Origin: Mycobacterium sp. D16R12
GTDB lineage: Bacteria > Actinomycetota > Actinomycetes > Mycobacteriales > Mycobacteriaceae
NCBI RefSeq assembly: GCF_002013465.1
Contig: NZ_MAFC01000005.1
Span: forward strand, 124,001 to 188,000
DNA: 64,000 bases
Direction of reading: 5' to 3'
In this document: piece by piece, positions 21,565-31,898 of the stretch
How positions within the stretch are numbered: position 1 is the first letter of the stretch
Layout: each line of letters opens with the position of its first letter
Notes under the pieces: generated by a model
What the model was told of the DNA's origin: nothing
Database searches by the model: none
Seen by the model: the letters and a program-made list of their open reading frames with translations, nothing else
Program-made: the position numbers and the translations under genes

Positions 21565-22515
21565 ATGGGCGTGTCCGAGACCGTCTCCGATTGGGTGCCC
21601 ACTGGCGCGGTGACCGTTCGGGCGCCCGGCAAGGTCAATTTGTACCTCGCCGTCGAAGACCTGCGTGAGGACGGTTATCACGAGCTGACCACCGTTTTTC
21701 ATGCTGTGTCGTTGGCCGATGACGTCACGGTGCGGGACGCCGATGTGCTGTCCGTCGATGTCGTCGGACAGGGCGAGGGGACGGTGCCCACCGACGAGCG
21801 CAACCTTGCCTGGCAGGCCGCCGAGCTCTTCGCCGATCACGTCGGCCGCGCACCCGACGTCTCGATCCTCATCAACAAGGACATCCCGGTCGCGGGAGGT
21901 ATGGCCGGCGGATCTGCCGATGCGGCCGCCGTGCTGGTCGCGATGAATGAGCTGTGGCGCGCCGGTGTGCCGCGCCGCGATCTGCATCACCTGGCTGCCC
22001 AGCTGGGCAGCGATGTGCCTTTCGCGTTGCACGGGGGCACCGCCCTGGGCACGGGTCGGGGCGAGCAGCTGGCCACTGTGTTGGCGCGCAACGTCTTTCA
22101 CTGGGTGTTCGCATTCGCCGACGGTGGATTGTCGACGCCGGATGTGTTCCGTGAGATTGACCGGCTGCGCGAGATCGGTAATCCGCCGCGGCTTGACGAG
22201 TCCGACGAATTGCTCGGTGCACTCGCCGCCGGCGATGCGCGCCGGCTGGCGCCGCTGTTGGGCAATGAACTGCAGGCCGCCGCGGTGAGCCTCAATCCCG
22301 GACTGCGGCGCACGCTCCGGGCCGGGGAGGCCGCGGGCGCTCTCGCGGGCATCGTGTCCGGTTCCGGACCTACCTGTGCGTTCTTGTGCACGTCCGCCGA
22401 GGATGCGGTGCAGGTCGGTGCCGAACTGGCCGGTGCGGGTGTGTGCCGGACCGTCCGAGTGGCCAGCGGACCCGTGCACGGGGCGCAGGTCATTCAGGGC
22501 CGCAGCGACGGCTAG
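21565..22515 (+). CDS. ispE: 4-diphosphocytidyl-2-C-methyl-D-erythritol kinase
   Basis: GHMP kinase of the non-mevalonate isoprenoid pathway, 316 aa. The family blocks are visible: the N-terminal [12 protein letters not shown], the ATP-binding [15 protein letters not shown] (about residues 110-124) and the C-terminal [10 protein letters not shown]. Orthologue of Rv1011. Here it is separated from ksgA by the permease/kinase/mmpSL/marR block. Confidence 0.95.
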   Translation: MGVSETVSDWVPTGAVTVRAPGKVNLYLAVEDLREDGYHELTTVFHAVSLADDVTVRDADVLSVDVVGQGEGTVPTDERNLAWQAAELFADHVGRAPDVSILINKDIPVAGGMAGGSADAAAVLVAMNELWRAGVPRRDLHHLAAQLGSDVPFALHGGTALGTGRGEQLATVLARNVFHWVFAFADGGLSTPDVFREIDRLREIGNPPRLDESDELLGALAAGDARRLAPLLGNELQAAAVSLNPGLRRTLRAGEAAGALAGIVSGSGPTCAFLCTSAEDAVQVGAELAGAGVCRTVRVASGPVHGAQVIQGRSDG

Positions 22516-22561
22516 ACACGCCGAGTAACGCAACACGCCGAACGCCCAGATCACAGTGGGT

Positions 22562-22590
22562 TTGGTCGTCGATTAAGAAAAGCCTAAGAT
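22562..22590 (+). promoter_or_regulatory. housekeeping-type promoter for the pks16-like gene
   Basis: TTGGTC (22562-22567) and TAAGAT (22585-22590) are separated by 17 bases, giving a good sigma-A-type promoter. The transcript would have a 5' leader of about 150 bases before the GTG at 22747. That leader contains a 26-codon ATG reading frame (22635-22715) ending before the ligase start. Confidence 0.5.
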
Positions 22591-22746
22591 GCTACGGGAC
22601 CATAAGAAGGCACCCGGACTGTCACCTGAACGATATGAATCCGCTGCTAACGGCCCTGCGCGCGCCTACTGCGCGTCGCGGCAGCTGTGGCGGAACATCC
22701 GATAAGGACGCGTGACTCGCCCAACAGGCCTAGGCCAGGAGGAACT

Positions 22747-24396
22747 GTGAGCAGGTTTACCGACGAGCTGTACGCCAACGCGCTGTCCAGCTCCAAAGGG
22801 ATGGTCACCGGCGAGCCCGACACTCCTGTGCGGCACACCTGGAAGCAGGTGCACGAGCGCGCCAAGCAGCTGGCCGGTGGCCTGGCCGCCGCGGGCCTCG
22901 GGCCGGACGATGCGATCGGCATGCTGGTGGGCATGCCCGTCGAGATCGCCCCGGCGATCCAGGCCGTGTGGATGCGTGGTGCCTCGCTGACGATGCTGCA
23001 CCAGCCGACCCCGCGCACCGACCTCGCGGTATGGGCCGAGGACACCCTCAAAGTCGTCGACATGATCGGCGCCAAGGCCGTCATTGTGTCCGCGCCATTT
23101 GACGCCGCGGCTCCGGTGCTCGAGGAAAAGGGCGTCATCGTCGTCCAAATCAAGGATCTGTGGGATGCCGATCCGATTGAGCCCGTTGTTGCCGACGAGG
23201 ACGCCGTCGCGCTCATGCAGCTGACCTCTGGCTCCACTGGTTCCCCGAAGGCTGTCAAGATCACCCACCGCAACCTGTACGCCAACGCGCACGGCATGTA
23301 CGTGGCCTCCAAGTACAAGCCCGAGTCCGACGTGATGGTCAGCTGGCTGCCCTTGTTCCACGATATGGGCATGGTCGGCTTCCTCACGGTGCCGATGTTC
23401 TTCGGTGCCGAGCTGGTGAAGATCACCCCGCTGGACTTCATGCGTGATGTTCTGTTGTGGGGCAGGCTGATCGACAAGTACAAGGGCACCATGACGGCCG
23501 CCCCGAACTTCGCCTACTCGCTGTTCGCCAAGCGGCTGCGCAATCAGGCCAAGTCGGGCGACTTCGACCTGTCGACGCTGCGGTTCGTACTCTCCGGTGC
23601 AGAGCCGGTGGACCCGGCAGTGGTCCACGACCTGTGTGATGCCGGAAAGCCATTCGGGTTCAAAGCCTCTGCGATGGTCCCCGCCTACGGTATGGCGGAA
23701 ACCGCTCTGGCCGTGTCTTTCTCGGAGGTTGAGGCCTCCGGTCTGATTGTCGACGAGGTTGATGCCGACCTGTTGGCCGCGCTGCGTCGAGCCGTTCCCG
23801 CCACCCGCGGAAACCTGCGCCACCTGGCGACGCTCGGCCCGCTGCTGCCCGGCATCGAGGCGCGTGTCATCGATGAGGACCTCAATGTGCTGCCCCCGCG
23901 CGGTGTCGGCGTCATCGAGTTGCGTGGCGAGTCGGTGACCCCCGGTTACGTCACCATGGGTGGATTCCTGGCGGCGCAGGATGAAAACGGTTGGTACAAC
24001 ACGGGTGATCTCGGTTATCTGACCGAGAGGGGCCACGTGGTGGTCTGCGGTCGCGTCAAGGACGTCATCATCATGGCGGGCCGGAACATCTACCCGACCG
24101 ATATCGAGCGTGCGGCCGGTCGCGTCGAGGGTGTGCGGCCGGGTTGTGCGGTCGCCGTGCGCTTGGAGGCCGGAGTCGACCCCAAGAATCAGCGCGAGAC
24201 GTTCGCGGTTGTGGTGGAGTCCAACGCATTCGAGAATGCCGACGAGGTTCGCCGGATCGAGCAGCAGGTTGCCCACGAGGTCGTTGCCGAGGTCGATGTG
24301 CGGCCGCGCAATGTGGTGGTACTCGGACCTGGCAGCATCCCGAAGACCCCGTCGGGCAAGCTGCGCCGTTCGACCTCGGTGGCCCTCGTCATCTAG
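22747..24396 (+). CDS. pks16: Pks16-type acyl-AMP ligase (FadD superfamily)
   Basis: 549-aa adenylate-forming enzyme, likely a fatty-acyl-AMP or acyl-CoA ligase; called Pks16 in M. tuberculosis (Rv1013) despite lacking any polyketide synthase domain. The P-loop [14 protein letters not shown] (about residues 157-170), [20 protein letters not shown], the YNTGDLG adenylate motif and the C-terminal [10 protein letters not shown] with the catalytic Lys are present. GTG at 22747 has AGGAGG just upstream; the open frame before it has no similarity. Its 3' end overlaps the convergent next gene by 8 bp. Confidence 0.9.
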   Translation: MSRFTDELYANALSSSKGMVTGEPDTPVRHTWKQVHERAKQLAGGLAAAGLGPDDAIGMLVGMPVEIAPAIQAVWMRGASLTMLHQPTPRTDLAVWAEDTLKVVDMIGAKAVIVSAPFDAAAPVLEEKGVIVVQIKDLWDADPIEPVVADEDAVALMQLTSGSTGSPKAVKITHRNLYANAHGMYVASKYKPESDVMVSWLPLFHDMGMVGFLTVPMFFGAELVKITPLDFMRDVLLWGRLIDKYKGTMTAAPNFAYSLFAKRLRNQAKSGDFDLSTLRFVLSGAEPVDPAVVHDLCDAGKPFGFKASAMVPAYGMAETALAVSFSEVEASGLIVDEVDADLLAALRRAVPATRGNLRHLATLGPLLPGIEARVIDEDLNVLPPRGVGVIELRGESVTPGYVTMGGFLAAQDENGWYNTGDLGYLTERGHVVVCGRVKDVIIMAGRNIYPTDIERAAGRVEGVRPGCAVAVRLEAGVDPKNQRETFAVVVESNAFENADEVRRIEQQVAHEVVAEVDVRPRNVVVLGPGSIPKTPSGKLRRSTSVALVI

Positions 24397-25048
24397 GCGG
24401 TGGCGCTTCTGCTCGTGCGCCGAGCCGTTTCGCTAACACTGCGGTTCCGTCGCCACCGAGGTGCGTGAGCATCTGTGGCCTGCCTGCCAGAACTGATGCG
24501 AGCGCTGCGGCCGCGCCTTCGACGACCGGTCCCCATCTTCCGTGAGCCCAGTGCGCATCCGTCGCACGCAATCGGAGCCCTCGTGCCGTGAAGAATGCGG
24601 GCACGAACGGATTCGGCAGCCCTACTTGGGTATTGAGCACCTTTGCGAGAGTCTCGGCGGGTATCGAGGATGTGCGCCCGAGCGCGAACAGGATGTCGAG
24701 TTCGTGGACCACATGATCGCCCAGTAGCAGGGTGCGCGGAAACACCTTGCCGATTCCGATGGGTTCGTCGATGAAGCCGCGATAGTCGTTCAGAAGTTCT
24801 GCGGGTGTCCGATCGGCGGCCAGAGTGCTGGCTGCATGGGTGTTTTCCCGATCGAATGACCGTTGGCGGATCATGCCCGTGGTGATATCGCGCACCGATG
24901 CACTGCGCCCGACCACCAAATGCGCCAGTACTTCGTGATTTGACCACTCGGTGCACAGGCTGGGACGCAACCATTCCTCCATGGTGAGATCCTGCGCGGC
25001 GTCGAGGAACCTGAGGTCGTTGTCGCGCAAGAGGTCAGCGGCCGACAT
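24389..25048 (-). CDS. DinB-like/maleylpyruvate isomerase family protein (mycothiol-dependent type)
   Basis: About 219 aa from the ATG at 25048. It resembles the actinobacterial TIGR03083-type DinB-like family, whose members bind a metal with three His and often use mycothiol. Candidate ligands are visible in [11 protein letters not shown] (about residues 37-47) and GDHVVHELD. Substrate unknown. The frame is open further upstream, but the ATG at 25048 gives the family-typical opening and overlaps the upstream hydrolase gene by only 14 bp, so the two are translationally coupled. Confidence 0.72.
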   Translation of the reverse strand: MSAADLLRDNDLRFLDAAQDLTMEEWLRPSLCTEWSNHEVLAHLVVGRSASVRDITTGMIRQRSFDRENTHAASTLAADRTPAELLNDYRGFIDEPIGIGKVFPRTLLLGDHVVHELDILFALGRTSSIPAETLAKVLNTQVGLPNPFVPAFFTARGLRLRATDAHWAHGRWGPVVEGAAAALASVLAGRPQMLTHLGGDGTAVLAKRLGARAEAPPPR

Positions 25049-25934
25049 GCAGATGCTCCCGAAGAAACAGGGTTTGGTCGGCGAGAGCGCGTTCCAACAC
25101 CGGCGGGTGATAGATATCGAAATGGTCGGATTCGTAGTGGATCTCGACACCGCGAGGTGCGCGACGGGCCACTTGCTCGGCGTATCGGGGATCCATGAGT
25201 CCTTCGTGGTCGCAGACACACACCATCAGCGGTGCGGCGATCTCACGCGACCGCACCAGCGCGGTGGTGAACACCAGTGTGAAGGCATCAGCGGCCGCAA
25301 TCCGATTATCGAATTCGTGACCAGCTGGACAGGTCGACTCCCAACCGGCCAAGGCGCCAGGTGCGCTCACCAGCGCGAGGCTTCCCGGCAGGCCGACGAT
25401 CGGCACATATCGTCTCGAACGGCCGAATGCCTTGCGCAGCAGATCCTCAACGATCGGCGGTCCCAGCCGCAGCGTCGACCAGAGGCTGGAGGTACCTGCA
25501 GCACCGGGCCCGTGCACGATCGGGCATTGGATGATCGCGGCGGCGAGGTCGCTGCGGGCGGCAGCCACCAGTGTGACGTGCATGGCACCAAGACTGGTGC
25601 CCCACAGCGCGATGCGTGCATGGTCGATGTCCGGGTGGGCCTGCAGGACGGCGATGGCCGATTCGACATCGTGGCGCTGGCCGTGCATCGAGAACTGCTG
25701 ACGCGGAGATCCTTCCGAGCTGCCGGTGTATCGGTAATCGAATGCCAGCGTGGCGATGCCGGATGACGCGAAATGCTGCTCGTACTGCGGCAACATCATG
25801 TCGTGGGTGGCGCCTAGGCCGTGCACCAGCACCACCGCGGGGTGCGGGCCGGGTCCCGCGGGCAGGGTGAGCCACCCCGCGCACCGGATGCCACCGGAGT
25901 AGAACTGAAGGCGCTCTGTGGTTGAAGTGGTCAT
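25035..25934 (-). CDS. alpha/beta hydrolase
   Basis: 299-aa serine hydrolase or esterase with an S9/dienelactone-hydrolase-like fold. The oxyanion region VLVHGLGAT (about residues 34-42), the nucleophile elbow GTSLGA and a late acid-His pair (VCDHEGLMDP, ESDHFDIY) are visible. Substrate unknown. It starts an operon with the DinB-like gene and is divergent from a TetR gene with paired operator repeats between, so it is probably induced when that repressor binds its ligand. Its start has AAAGG at good spacing. Confidence 0.85.
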   Translation of the reverse strand: MTTSTTERLQFYSGGIRCAGWLTLPAGPGPHPAVVLVHGLGATHDMMLPQYEQHFASSGIATLAFDYRYTGSSEGSPRQQFSMHGQRHDVESAIAVLQAHPDIDHARIALWGTSLGAMHVTLVAAARSDLAAAIIQCPIVHGPGAAGTSSLWSTLRLGPPIVEDLLRKAFGRSRRYVPIVGLPGSLALVSAPGALAGWESTCPAGHEFDNRIAAADAFTLVFTTALVRSREIAAPLMVCVCDHEGLMDPRYAEQVARRAPRGVEIHYESDHFDIYHPPVLERALADQTLFLREHLHVGR

Positions 25935-25952
25935 CGTGAAGACCTTTCATAG

Positions 25953-26000
25953 GTACGATGTACGTGTATGATGAGACTGCAATACGTACGATGTACTTGT
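25953..26000. promoter_or_regulatory. paired TetR operator repeats
   Basis: GTACGATGTACGTGT (25953-25967) and GTACGATGTACTTGT (25986-26000) are direct repeats identical at 14 of 15 positions, starting 33 bp apart, close to three helical turns. Each contains GTAC-GAT-GTAC, itself an inverted repeat. They fill the gap between the divergent hydrolase and TetR starts. Confidence 0.6.
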
Positions 26001-26011
26001 CAAGGGGATCG

Positions 26012-26620
26012 ATGAAAGCGCGCTTTACGCGGGATGAAATAGCCATTGCTGCACTGGAACTCGTGGATGCCAGGGGGCTGTCGGCGCTGAGCATGCGATC
26101 ATTGGCGACGGCACTGGGCACCGGACCGATGACGCTCTACAACTACGTCACGGACAAAGAAGGCCTGGAAGAGTTGGTGGTGACGGCCGTGCTGGACACT
26201 GTCCCGGCACCCGGGTCATCGGCAGATTGGCGCGCTGATGTCGAACGGATCGCCCGTGGCATCTGGATGGCGGTGGGTAAGCACCCTGCGGCCATCCCGC
26301 TGGTGCTCACGCGCCGGGTGTCCTCGCCGGCGGGGTTCGTCGTGATCGACGCGCTCGTCGCCGCATTGGGACGCGGCGGGCTCGATGGGGAAAACCGGCT
26401 GGCCGCCTTCCGGGCGGTGCTGGGTTTTGCGCTTGGCTCCGCACAGGCCGGTCTTGGGGCCGACCCTCAGGGAGCGGCCACGCGGATCGGCGCAGTGGCC
26501 GGCGACGACTACCCGAATGTGGCCGCGCTTGCCGAGGTGGCGCAACGGACCAGCCCTACAACCGAATTCGAGCTCGGCATCGCCATGCTGCTCGATGGCA
26601 TCGCCATGCGGGCACGCTAA
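26012..26620 (+). CDS. TetR family regulator
   Basis: About 202 aa. An N-terminal helix-turn-helix (LSMRSLATALGTGPMTLYNYVTD, split here by its recognition helix near residues 30-50) is followed by a TetR_C-type effector domain. ATG at 26012 is chosen because AAGGGG precedes it at normal spacing; earlier in-frame starts at 25958 and 25991 fall inside the operator repeats. Divergent from the hydrolase gene, which it probably represses. Its stop abuts the convergent fabH. Confidence 0.87.
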   Translation: MKARFTRDEIAIAALELVDARGLSALSMRSLATALGTGPMTLYNYVTDKEGLEELVVTAVLDTVPAPGSSADWRADVERIARGIWMAVGKHPAAIPLVLTRRVSSPAGFVVIDALVAALGRGGLDGENRLAAFRAVLGFALGSAQAGLGADPQGAATRIGAVAGDDYPNVAALAEVAQRTSPTTEFELGIAMLLDGIAMRAR

Positions 26621-27643
26621 TCACTCAAATGGCACGGGTGGCATCCTGACCACCTGGGCGGCGTAGCTCAGTCCGGCGCCGTATCCGATGAGCAGGGCCA
26701 GGTCGCCGGGCTTGGCGGCTCCGGTCGACAGCAGTCCCTCCATGGCCAGCGGAACCGACGCGGCGGAGGTGTTGCCGGTGTGCTCGATGTCGTTGGCGAT
26801 CACCGCATCCGAACGCAGATGCAGATTCTTGGCGAGTAACTCGTTGATCCGGCTGTTGGCCTGGTGCGGGACGAAGACGTCGATATCCTCCGGACCCACC
26901 TTGGCTGCCTCCAGGGCGCGCTGACCGACCTTGCCCATTTCGAATGCGGCCCAACGGAACACCGAGGTTCCCTCGATGCGCAGGTAGGGCCGCGGGCCCT
27001 CCGGGTCGGGCGCCGCCGCGAAGTCCATCCAGTCGATGTCCTGACGAATAGCGTTGGCCTGACTGCCGTCGCTGCCCCACACCGTGGGTCCGATGCCCTG
27101 TTCAGTGGTCTCGCCGACGACAACCGCGCCGGCCCCGTCGCCGAAGATGAAACAGTTGCCCCGGTCGGTCATATCCAATGCGGGTGAGAGCTTTTCGGAG
27201 CCGATGACCAGCACCTTGCTGGCGCTGCCACCGCGGATCATGTCGCCCGCCACACCCACCGCATACCCGAACCCGGCGCAGCCCGCGGACAGGTCGAACG
27301 CCGGGACACCCTGGGCCCCCAATGCGGTGGCGACGGCCGGGGCGGATGCAGGCGTCTGCAAGTAGTGGGTGCTGGTGGCGACGATGACGGCGTCGATTTC
27401 GGCGCCGGTCAGCAGGGCGTTGGCGATGGCCTTGCGTCCGGCCTCGATGGACAGGGTTTGCGCGGATTCGTCGTCGGCGGCGAACCGGCGCGTCTTGATC
27501 CCGGTGCGGGTGTAGATCCACTCGTCCGAGGATTCGATGCGCTCGCAGATCTCCTCATTGGTGACCACGCGCTCGGGGCGGTACGCCCCCAGGCTGAGCA
27601 AGCCGATCTTGTTGACGCCGGTGGTCTCCGCGATATCGGTCAT
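26621..27643 (-). CDS. fabH: beta-ketoacyl-ACP synthase III
   Basis: Condensing enzyme that starts fatty-acid or mycolate-precursor chains from acyl-CoA and malonyl-ACP, 340 aa. The catalytic triad is complete: Cys122 in LSAGCAGFG, His260 in VPHQANSRI and Asn291 in HTGNTSAAS. In M. tuberculosis fabH (Rv0533c) lies elsewhere, so the position next to pth is an accessory arrangement or a paralogue. The GNTSAAS motif fits a true FabH rather than a thiolase. Confidence 0.93.
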   Translation of the reverse strand: MTDIAETTGVNKIGLLSLGAYRPERVVTNEEICERIESSDEWIYTRTGIKTRRFAADDESAQTLSIEAGRKAIANALLTGAEIDAVIVATSTHYLQTPASAPAVATALGAQGVPAFDLSAGCAGFGYAVGVAGDMIRGGSASKVLVIGSEKLSPALDMTDRGNCFIFGDGAGAVVVGETTEQGIGPTVWGSDGSQANAIRQDIDWMDFAAAPDPEGPRPYLRIEGTSVFRWAAFEMGKVGQRALEAAKVGPEDIDVFVPHQANSRINELLAKNLHLRSDAVIANDIEHTGNTSAASVPLAMEGLLSTGAAKPGDLALLIGYGAGLSYAAQVVRMPPVPFE

Positions 27644-27679
27644 AGACAGACCTTATCGGGCCATATCGGCTCGCGGCGG

Positions 27680-28267
27680 TCAGCTCCAGGCATGCACCTG
27701 ATTCTGTGCCGCCTCCAGGCCGAGGCGGATCAGGAGCTCGGTGGCATCGACACCCTGCTCACACAGAAGGGGGACCTGTTCGGTCTCCGCCTTGGCGAAA
27801 TTTTCCAGCACGTATGTGGCCGGATCCTTGCGGCCGGGAGGACGCCCGACACCGAGGCGAACCCGTAGATAGTCCTTGGTACCCAGCGACTGAGATACCG
27901 AGCGCAGCCCATTGTGACCGCCCTCGCCGCCGCCGAGCTTGAGCCGCACGGTGCCGAAATCGAGGTCCAGTTCGTCGTGTATCACGATGACGTTCCCCGG
28001 GGGAACCGAAAAGAACTTGGCCAGTGCGGCCACCTGCGGGCCCGAGGTGTTCATGAATGTGCGCGGCTTGGCCAGATTCACGGCCCGGCCGCCGAGACGA
28101 ATCGTTGTCGCCTCGGCGCCGGACTTCTTGTGCGGCTTGAATGTTGCGCCGTCCTTGGCCGCCAGCAGGTCGGCGACCATGAATCCGAGGTTGTGCCGGG
28201 TCGTGGCGTAGGTCGGCCCGGGGTTGCCCAGGCCGACCACCAGCACGGCATCGTCGGATAGGAGCAC
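27680..28267 (-). CDS. pth: peptidyl-tRNA hydrolase
   Basis: Releases peptide from peptidyl-tRNA lost by stalled ribosomes, 195 aa. The family motifs [17 protein letters not shown] (His25 catalytic, Asn26) and [11 protein letters not shown] are present. It follows rplY by 12 bp on the same strand, as in M. tuberculosis (Rv1014c-Rv1015c), and is probably co-transcribed with it. Confidence 0.96.
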   Translation of the reverse strand: MLLSDDAVLVVGLGNPGPTYATTRHNLGFMVADLLAAKDGATFKPHKKSGAEATTIRLGGRAVNLAKPRTFMNTSGPQVAALAKFFSVPPGNVIVIHDELDLDFGTVRLKLGGGEGGHNGLRSVSQSLGTKDYLRVRLGVGRPPGRKDPATYVLENFAKAETEQVPLLCEQGVDATELLIRLGLEAAQNQVHAWS

Positions 28268-28279
28268 GGACTACTTCGC

Positions 28280-28930
28280 CTACTCTTCGGTGGAGCCCTC
28301 GGCGGCCTCGTCCGCGGCGGGTGCCTCGGCGCCTTCGCCGCCGCCACCCTCGGCGTCCATCTCGCTGGCGGTCGGTGCCGCGACGACGTTGACGACCAGG
28401 GTCTCGGGATCGGAGATCAGGGTGGAGCCCTTGGGCAGCTCGATCGATCCGGCGGTGATCTGGGTGCCGGCGGCAAGGCCCTCAACCGACACGGTGAGGA
28501 ACTCGGGGATGGACAGCGCCTCGGCCTCGATCTCCAGGGTGTTGGCGTCCTGGGTTACCAGGGTGCCGCTCTCGGCGTCGCCTTCGACGTGGACGTTCAC
28601 CTCGACGGTGACCTTCTCGCCCTTGCGCACGACCAGCAGGTCGGCGTGCACCAGATTGCGGCGCAGGGGATGAATCTCGATGGTCTTGGTGAGGGCCAGC
28701 TGCTCGCGCCCCTCGATGTCCAAGGTCAGGATGGCGTTGGTGCCGGTGTGGCGCAGCACGGCCGCGAAATCGCGGGCCGGCAGGTTCAGGTGCTCGGGGG
28801 TGGTGCCGTGGCCGTACAGGACCGCGGGAACCTGGCCGTCGCGGCGCGCGCGGCGCGAGGCGCCCTTGCCGGTGTCCGTGCGGACGGTGACGGTGAGGTT
28901 ATTGCTGGTGGAGCTGTTCTTCTTGGACAT
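28280..28930 (-). CDS. rplY: 50S ribosomal protein L25 (CTC/TL5 family)
   Basis: About 216 aa; binds 5S rRNA. The long form has an N-terminal L25 domain (about residues 9-100) plus a TL5 C-terminal beta domain, then an acidic Glu/Ala/Gly-rich tail. ATG at 28930 is preceded by AAGGAG with 8-base spacing; an upstream in-frame ATG at 28960 lacks one. First gene of the rplY-pth pair. Confidence 0.95.
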   Translation of the reverse strand: MSKKNSSTSNNLTVTVRTDTGKGASRRARRDGQVPAVLYGHGTTPEHLNLPARDFAAVLRHTGTNAILTLDIEGREQLALTKTIEIHPLRRNLVHADLLVVRKGEKVTVEVNVHVEGDAESGTLVTQDANTLEIEAEALSIPEFLTVSVEGLAAGTQITAGSIELPKGSTLISDPETLVVNVVAAPTASEMDAEGGGGEGAEAPAADEAAEGSTEE

Positions 28931-29108
28931 TTGGTCTACTCCTTGCGTTTCGTTAGGCACGGCGCAGGGAGGACATTCGGGACGGAGGCCCCGAGAGGTA
29001 CAAGATTCCCGTCGATAACGGTGGGAAGACCCACCCTCGCCGTGACAGCCCGCTCAGAGTAGCCGAGCACGAACCCGAAAGGCCAATCAGCTCGGGTGTC
29101 AGTGCTGG

Positions 29109-29993
29109 TCAAAGCGCAAAGGAAACCCCGGTGAGCTGCTCGGACAGGTCCCATAGGCCCTTCGCGCTCTCGGCGTCCTGGGCTCGGCGGCTGCGGCCCA
29201 CCGGCTTGGGGTAGCCCTTGGCCTCGAACGGCCCGTCCGGCCCGATGTAGGTGTCACCCGGCAGGTCCTGGGATGCGGCGTACAGCGCGGGTAGGGCGCC
29301 ATGGGCGGCGTCCTGTGCGAAGAGATTGCCGGTCTTCAGCGCGATCTCGAAGAGCGGGTTCCCGCTGTGCGACTGCAGCTCGGTGGCGGCCACGCCCGGA
29401 TGGACGGTCAGCGCGCGGACCGACGATCCGGCCGCGTTCAGGCGGCGCTGCAACTCCTTGGTGAACAGCAGATTGGCGAGCTTGGAGGCGCCGTACGCCC
29501 CCGCGCGGGTGTACCCGCGGCGCTCGTAGTTGAGGTCGGCGAGGTTGATCTTCCCGGCACGATGCGCGACGGATGCCACCGCGATCACCCGGTCGGTGAT
29601 CTTGGGCAGCAGCAGGTTGGTGAGTGCGAATGCGCCGAGATGGTTTGTGCCGATTTGGCTTTCGAAGCCATCGACAGTCTTGGCCTGCGGCACCATCATG
29701 ATGCCGGCGTTGTTCACCAGGATGTCGGCGGCCTCGACGGTGTCGGCGAAGGCGCGCACCGAAGCCAGGTTGGCCACGTCGACCTGACGTACCTCGGTGC
29801 TTCCGGTGATGGTTGCTTGGGCGGCCTTGCCCTTCTCGGTGTTGCGTACGGCCATGACGACATGGGCGCCCGCGCGAGCCAGCTCGCGTGCGGTTTCCAG
29901 GCCGAGTCCACTGTTGGCTCCGGTGATGATGACGGTGCGGCCTTCGAATGAAGGCAGCTCGGTGGCGGTCCATCTGGTAGTCGACTTGGTCAC
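29109..29993 (-). CDS. short-chain dehydrogenase/reductase
   Basis: 294-aa NAD(P)-dependent oxidoreductase of the protochlorophyllide/retinol dehydrogenase-like SDR group. The cofactor motif TGANSGLG (about residues 24-31), NNAGIM and the catalytic YGASK are clear. Substrate unknown. GTG at 29993. Divergent from the erythromycin-esterase homologue, with only 14 bp between the start codons used here, so their promoters must overlap the coding sequences. Confidence 0.87.
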   Translation of the reverse strand: MTKSTTRWTATELPSFEGRTVIITGANSGLGLETARELARAGAHVVMAVRNTEKGKAAQATITGSTEVRQVDVANLASVRAFADTVEAADILVNNAGIMMVPQAKTVDGFESQIGTNHLGAFALTNLLLPKITDRVIAVASVAHRAGKINLADLNYERRGYTRAGAYGASKLANLLFTKELQRRLNAAGSSVRALTVHPGVAATELQSHSGNPLFEIALKTGNLFAQDAAHGALPALYAASQDLPGDTYIGPDGPFEAKGYPKPVGRSRRAQDAESAKGLWDLSEQLTGVSFAL

Positions 29994-30007
29994 GGGTGCT
30001 GACCCTA

Positions 30008-31213
30008 ATGGCCAAGGCCGATACCGTCGAGGGTGTGACTTTCGAGGCAGACGTCGACGCCTTCCTTGCGGGCTTGAGCACCCCGCCCCGGCTGCTCGGC
30101 ATCGGAGAACCCACCCATGGGCCGCAGGAGTTCGGGTACCTGCGCAATCGGCTGCTTCGTCACCTTGTGGCCGAGCGCGGCTTTCGGTCGATCGCGCTGG
30201 AGAGCGACGCCGTGGCCGGGTTCGCAGTCGATCGGTATGTGACGGCAGGGGAGGGGACCATCGAGGACGTGCTCGACGCCGGGTTCAGCCACGGCTTCGG
30301 TGCCTACCCGGCCAGCCGCGAGCTCGTCGGGTGGCTGCGCGACTGGAACAGCGGTCGAGACCCCGGGGAGCAGGTGCGGTTTTACGGTTTCGACGCCACC
30401 ACCGAGATGATGGCCGCGCCGAGCCCGCGCGCCACCCTCCTTGCGGTGCACCGGTATCTGTCGGCGGGTGGTGCCGCCCTGCCGTATGCGGAGGACGTGA
30501 TCACCGATCTGGTCGGCGACGACGGCGCGTGGTCTCATCCCGACGCCATGTTCGATGCCGCCGCCTCGATCGGACGATCGGCTCCGGCACGCGCATTGCG
30601 GCTGATCGCCGATGAACTCGTGATCGCATTGGAGATGCATGCCCCCGCGTTGCGTGCCTCGACCTCGCCGCAACAGTTCTGGAGGATGCGCACCGTCGCC
30701 CGTGCGGCAGTGAGCCTGCTGCGGGCACATTTCGCGATGGCCGATCCTGGTCCGTCCCGCATGTCCACCATGTTGGGTGTCCGCGATGCGCTCATGGCCG
30801 AGAATCTGGAGGCCATCGCCGAGGCCGAAATGCATAGGGGCCCAACATTGGTGTTCGCCCACAACGAGCACCTGCAGCGACATCAGAGCACGGTGTTCAT
30901 GGGCGCTGCGCAGGCGAGTTGGTGGTGTGCCGGAGCGCTGGTCGCCTCGGCCGGTCGCGTCCCGTATGCGGTCATCGCGGGCGATTTCGGCACCCATGAG
31001 GCCAACGACATCGGTGTGCCGCACGCTGCCACCCTGCATGGCTGGATGTGGAGCTGGGGACCCGACCGAATCCTGTTTCCCGTCAACGAGATTCCCGATG
31101 GATTGCCGCCCCGGCAGGACGTGCCGCCGCAGACCGGCTGTTACCCGATCGATCCCGCCCGCCTGGAAGGCGTGGACGCCATCGCGTTCGTTCGGAGCCT
31201 TACCGCTTGGTGA
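30008..31213 (+). CDS. erythromycin esterase family protein
   Basis: About 401 aa, matching the length of Ere-type hydrolases. The active-site blocks are present: LLGIGEPTHG (Glu and His near residues 31-35), SIALESDAVAG with a conserved Glu, and FAHNEHLQR with the late catalytic His. Ere enzymes open the macrolactone ring, but many family members have other or unknown substrates, so macrolide resistance is only a possibility. ATG at 30008 is used; a GTG at 29996 is also in frame. Its 3' end overlaps the convergent lpqT by 14 bp. Confidence 0.85.
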   Translation: MAKADTVEGVTFEADVDAFLAGLSTPPRLLGIGEPTHGPQEFGYLRNRLLRHLVAERGFRSIALESDAVAGFAVDRYVTAGEGTIEDVLDAGFSHGFGAYPASRELVGWLRDWNSGRDPGEQVRFYGFDATTEMMAAPSPRATLLAVHRYLSAGGAALPYAEDVITDLVGDDGAWSHPDAMFDAAASIGRSAPARALRLIADELVIALEMHAPALRASTSPQQFWRMRTVARAAVSLLRAHFAMADPGPSRMSTMLGVRDALMAENLEAIAEAEMHRGPTLVFAHNEHLQRHQSTVFMGAAQASWWCAGALVASAGRVPYAVIAGDFGTHEANDIGVPHAATLHGWMWSWGPDRILFPVNEIPDGLPPRQDVPPQTGCYPIDPARLEGVDAIAFVRSLTAW

Positions 31214-31898
31214 TCCTCAGGCCTTCGGTGAGGGCGGCGACATCCTTGGACAGTGCCGCGGCCTGCGCCTCGGTGGTCGTCACCGTGAGCTGCACCAGGT
31301 AGTTGAGCGGCCCGTCCGGCACGATGACGTCCCGGTTCCATGCGTGCACTCGGACGTTCTGGTTGTCGTAGGTGCCCTCGATGGCAGCCGACGGATATCC
31401 CTGGAAGTCGTCCAGGGATGAGGTGATCTTCTGAAAGTTCTGGGTGTTCTGCGCGTCGGAGAACCCGTGTTCGGTGAGCGCCTTGCGGGCATCCAAGGGG
31501 CCGTCCAGCTTGATGAGGTAGATCACCGCACTCGGTGTTCTGCCCTGATCGGCCCCGCCGGGTTTATCGGTGATCAGGTAGGCGGGATCGAGCGAGCCCA
31601 GATTCTCCCAGCCGTCGGGCAGCGGCATCTCGACGCGTACGTTTGCCGGACTCGCCGGCGACACCGGGACCACCGTGACGCCGACGCTTTGCAGGTATTC
31701 GTTCATCGAGAGCGACGTGGCGGTAGGAGGCGCGGAGCTACTCGACGCCGTGCTGCTCGACGTCGAGCTACTTGTTGGTGTCGCGCTATTTGATGCCGAG
31801 CTGTTTGACGAACTGGCTTGTGGTTCGGGTTGTTTCGAATCGCATCCGGCCGTCGCGAGGGCCACCAGGCACCCGGCGACCAGCGCGGCGCTACGCAT
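31200..31898 (-). CDS. lpqT: lipoprotein LpqT
   Basis: 232-aa lipoprotein with signal peptide and lipobox LATAGC (Cys19). A low-complexity linker of Ser, Thr and Ala (about residues 24-65) tethers a C-terminal LpqN/LpqT-type domain. Function unproven; LpqN/LpqT proteins are linked to cell-envelope processes. Orthologue of Rv1016c by position, overlapping prsA by 8 bp. Confidence 0.88.
   Translation of the reverse strand: MRSAALVAGCLVALATAGCDSKQPEPQASSSNSSASNSATPTSSSTSSSTASSSSAPPTATSLSMNEYLQSVGVTVVPVSPASPANVRVEMPLPDGWENLGSLDPAYLITDKPGGADQGRTPSAVIYLIKLDGPLDARKALTEHGFSDAQNTQNFQKITSSLDDFQGYPSAAIEGTYDNQNVRVHAWNRDVIVPDGPLNYLVQLTVTTTEAQAAALSKDVAALTEGLRITKR

Noticed and set aside
22666..24276. 536-aa minus-strand frame antisense to the pks16-like gene
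   Set aside because: No domain; the plus-strand gene has all adenylation motifs.
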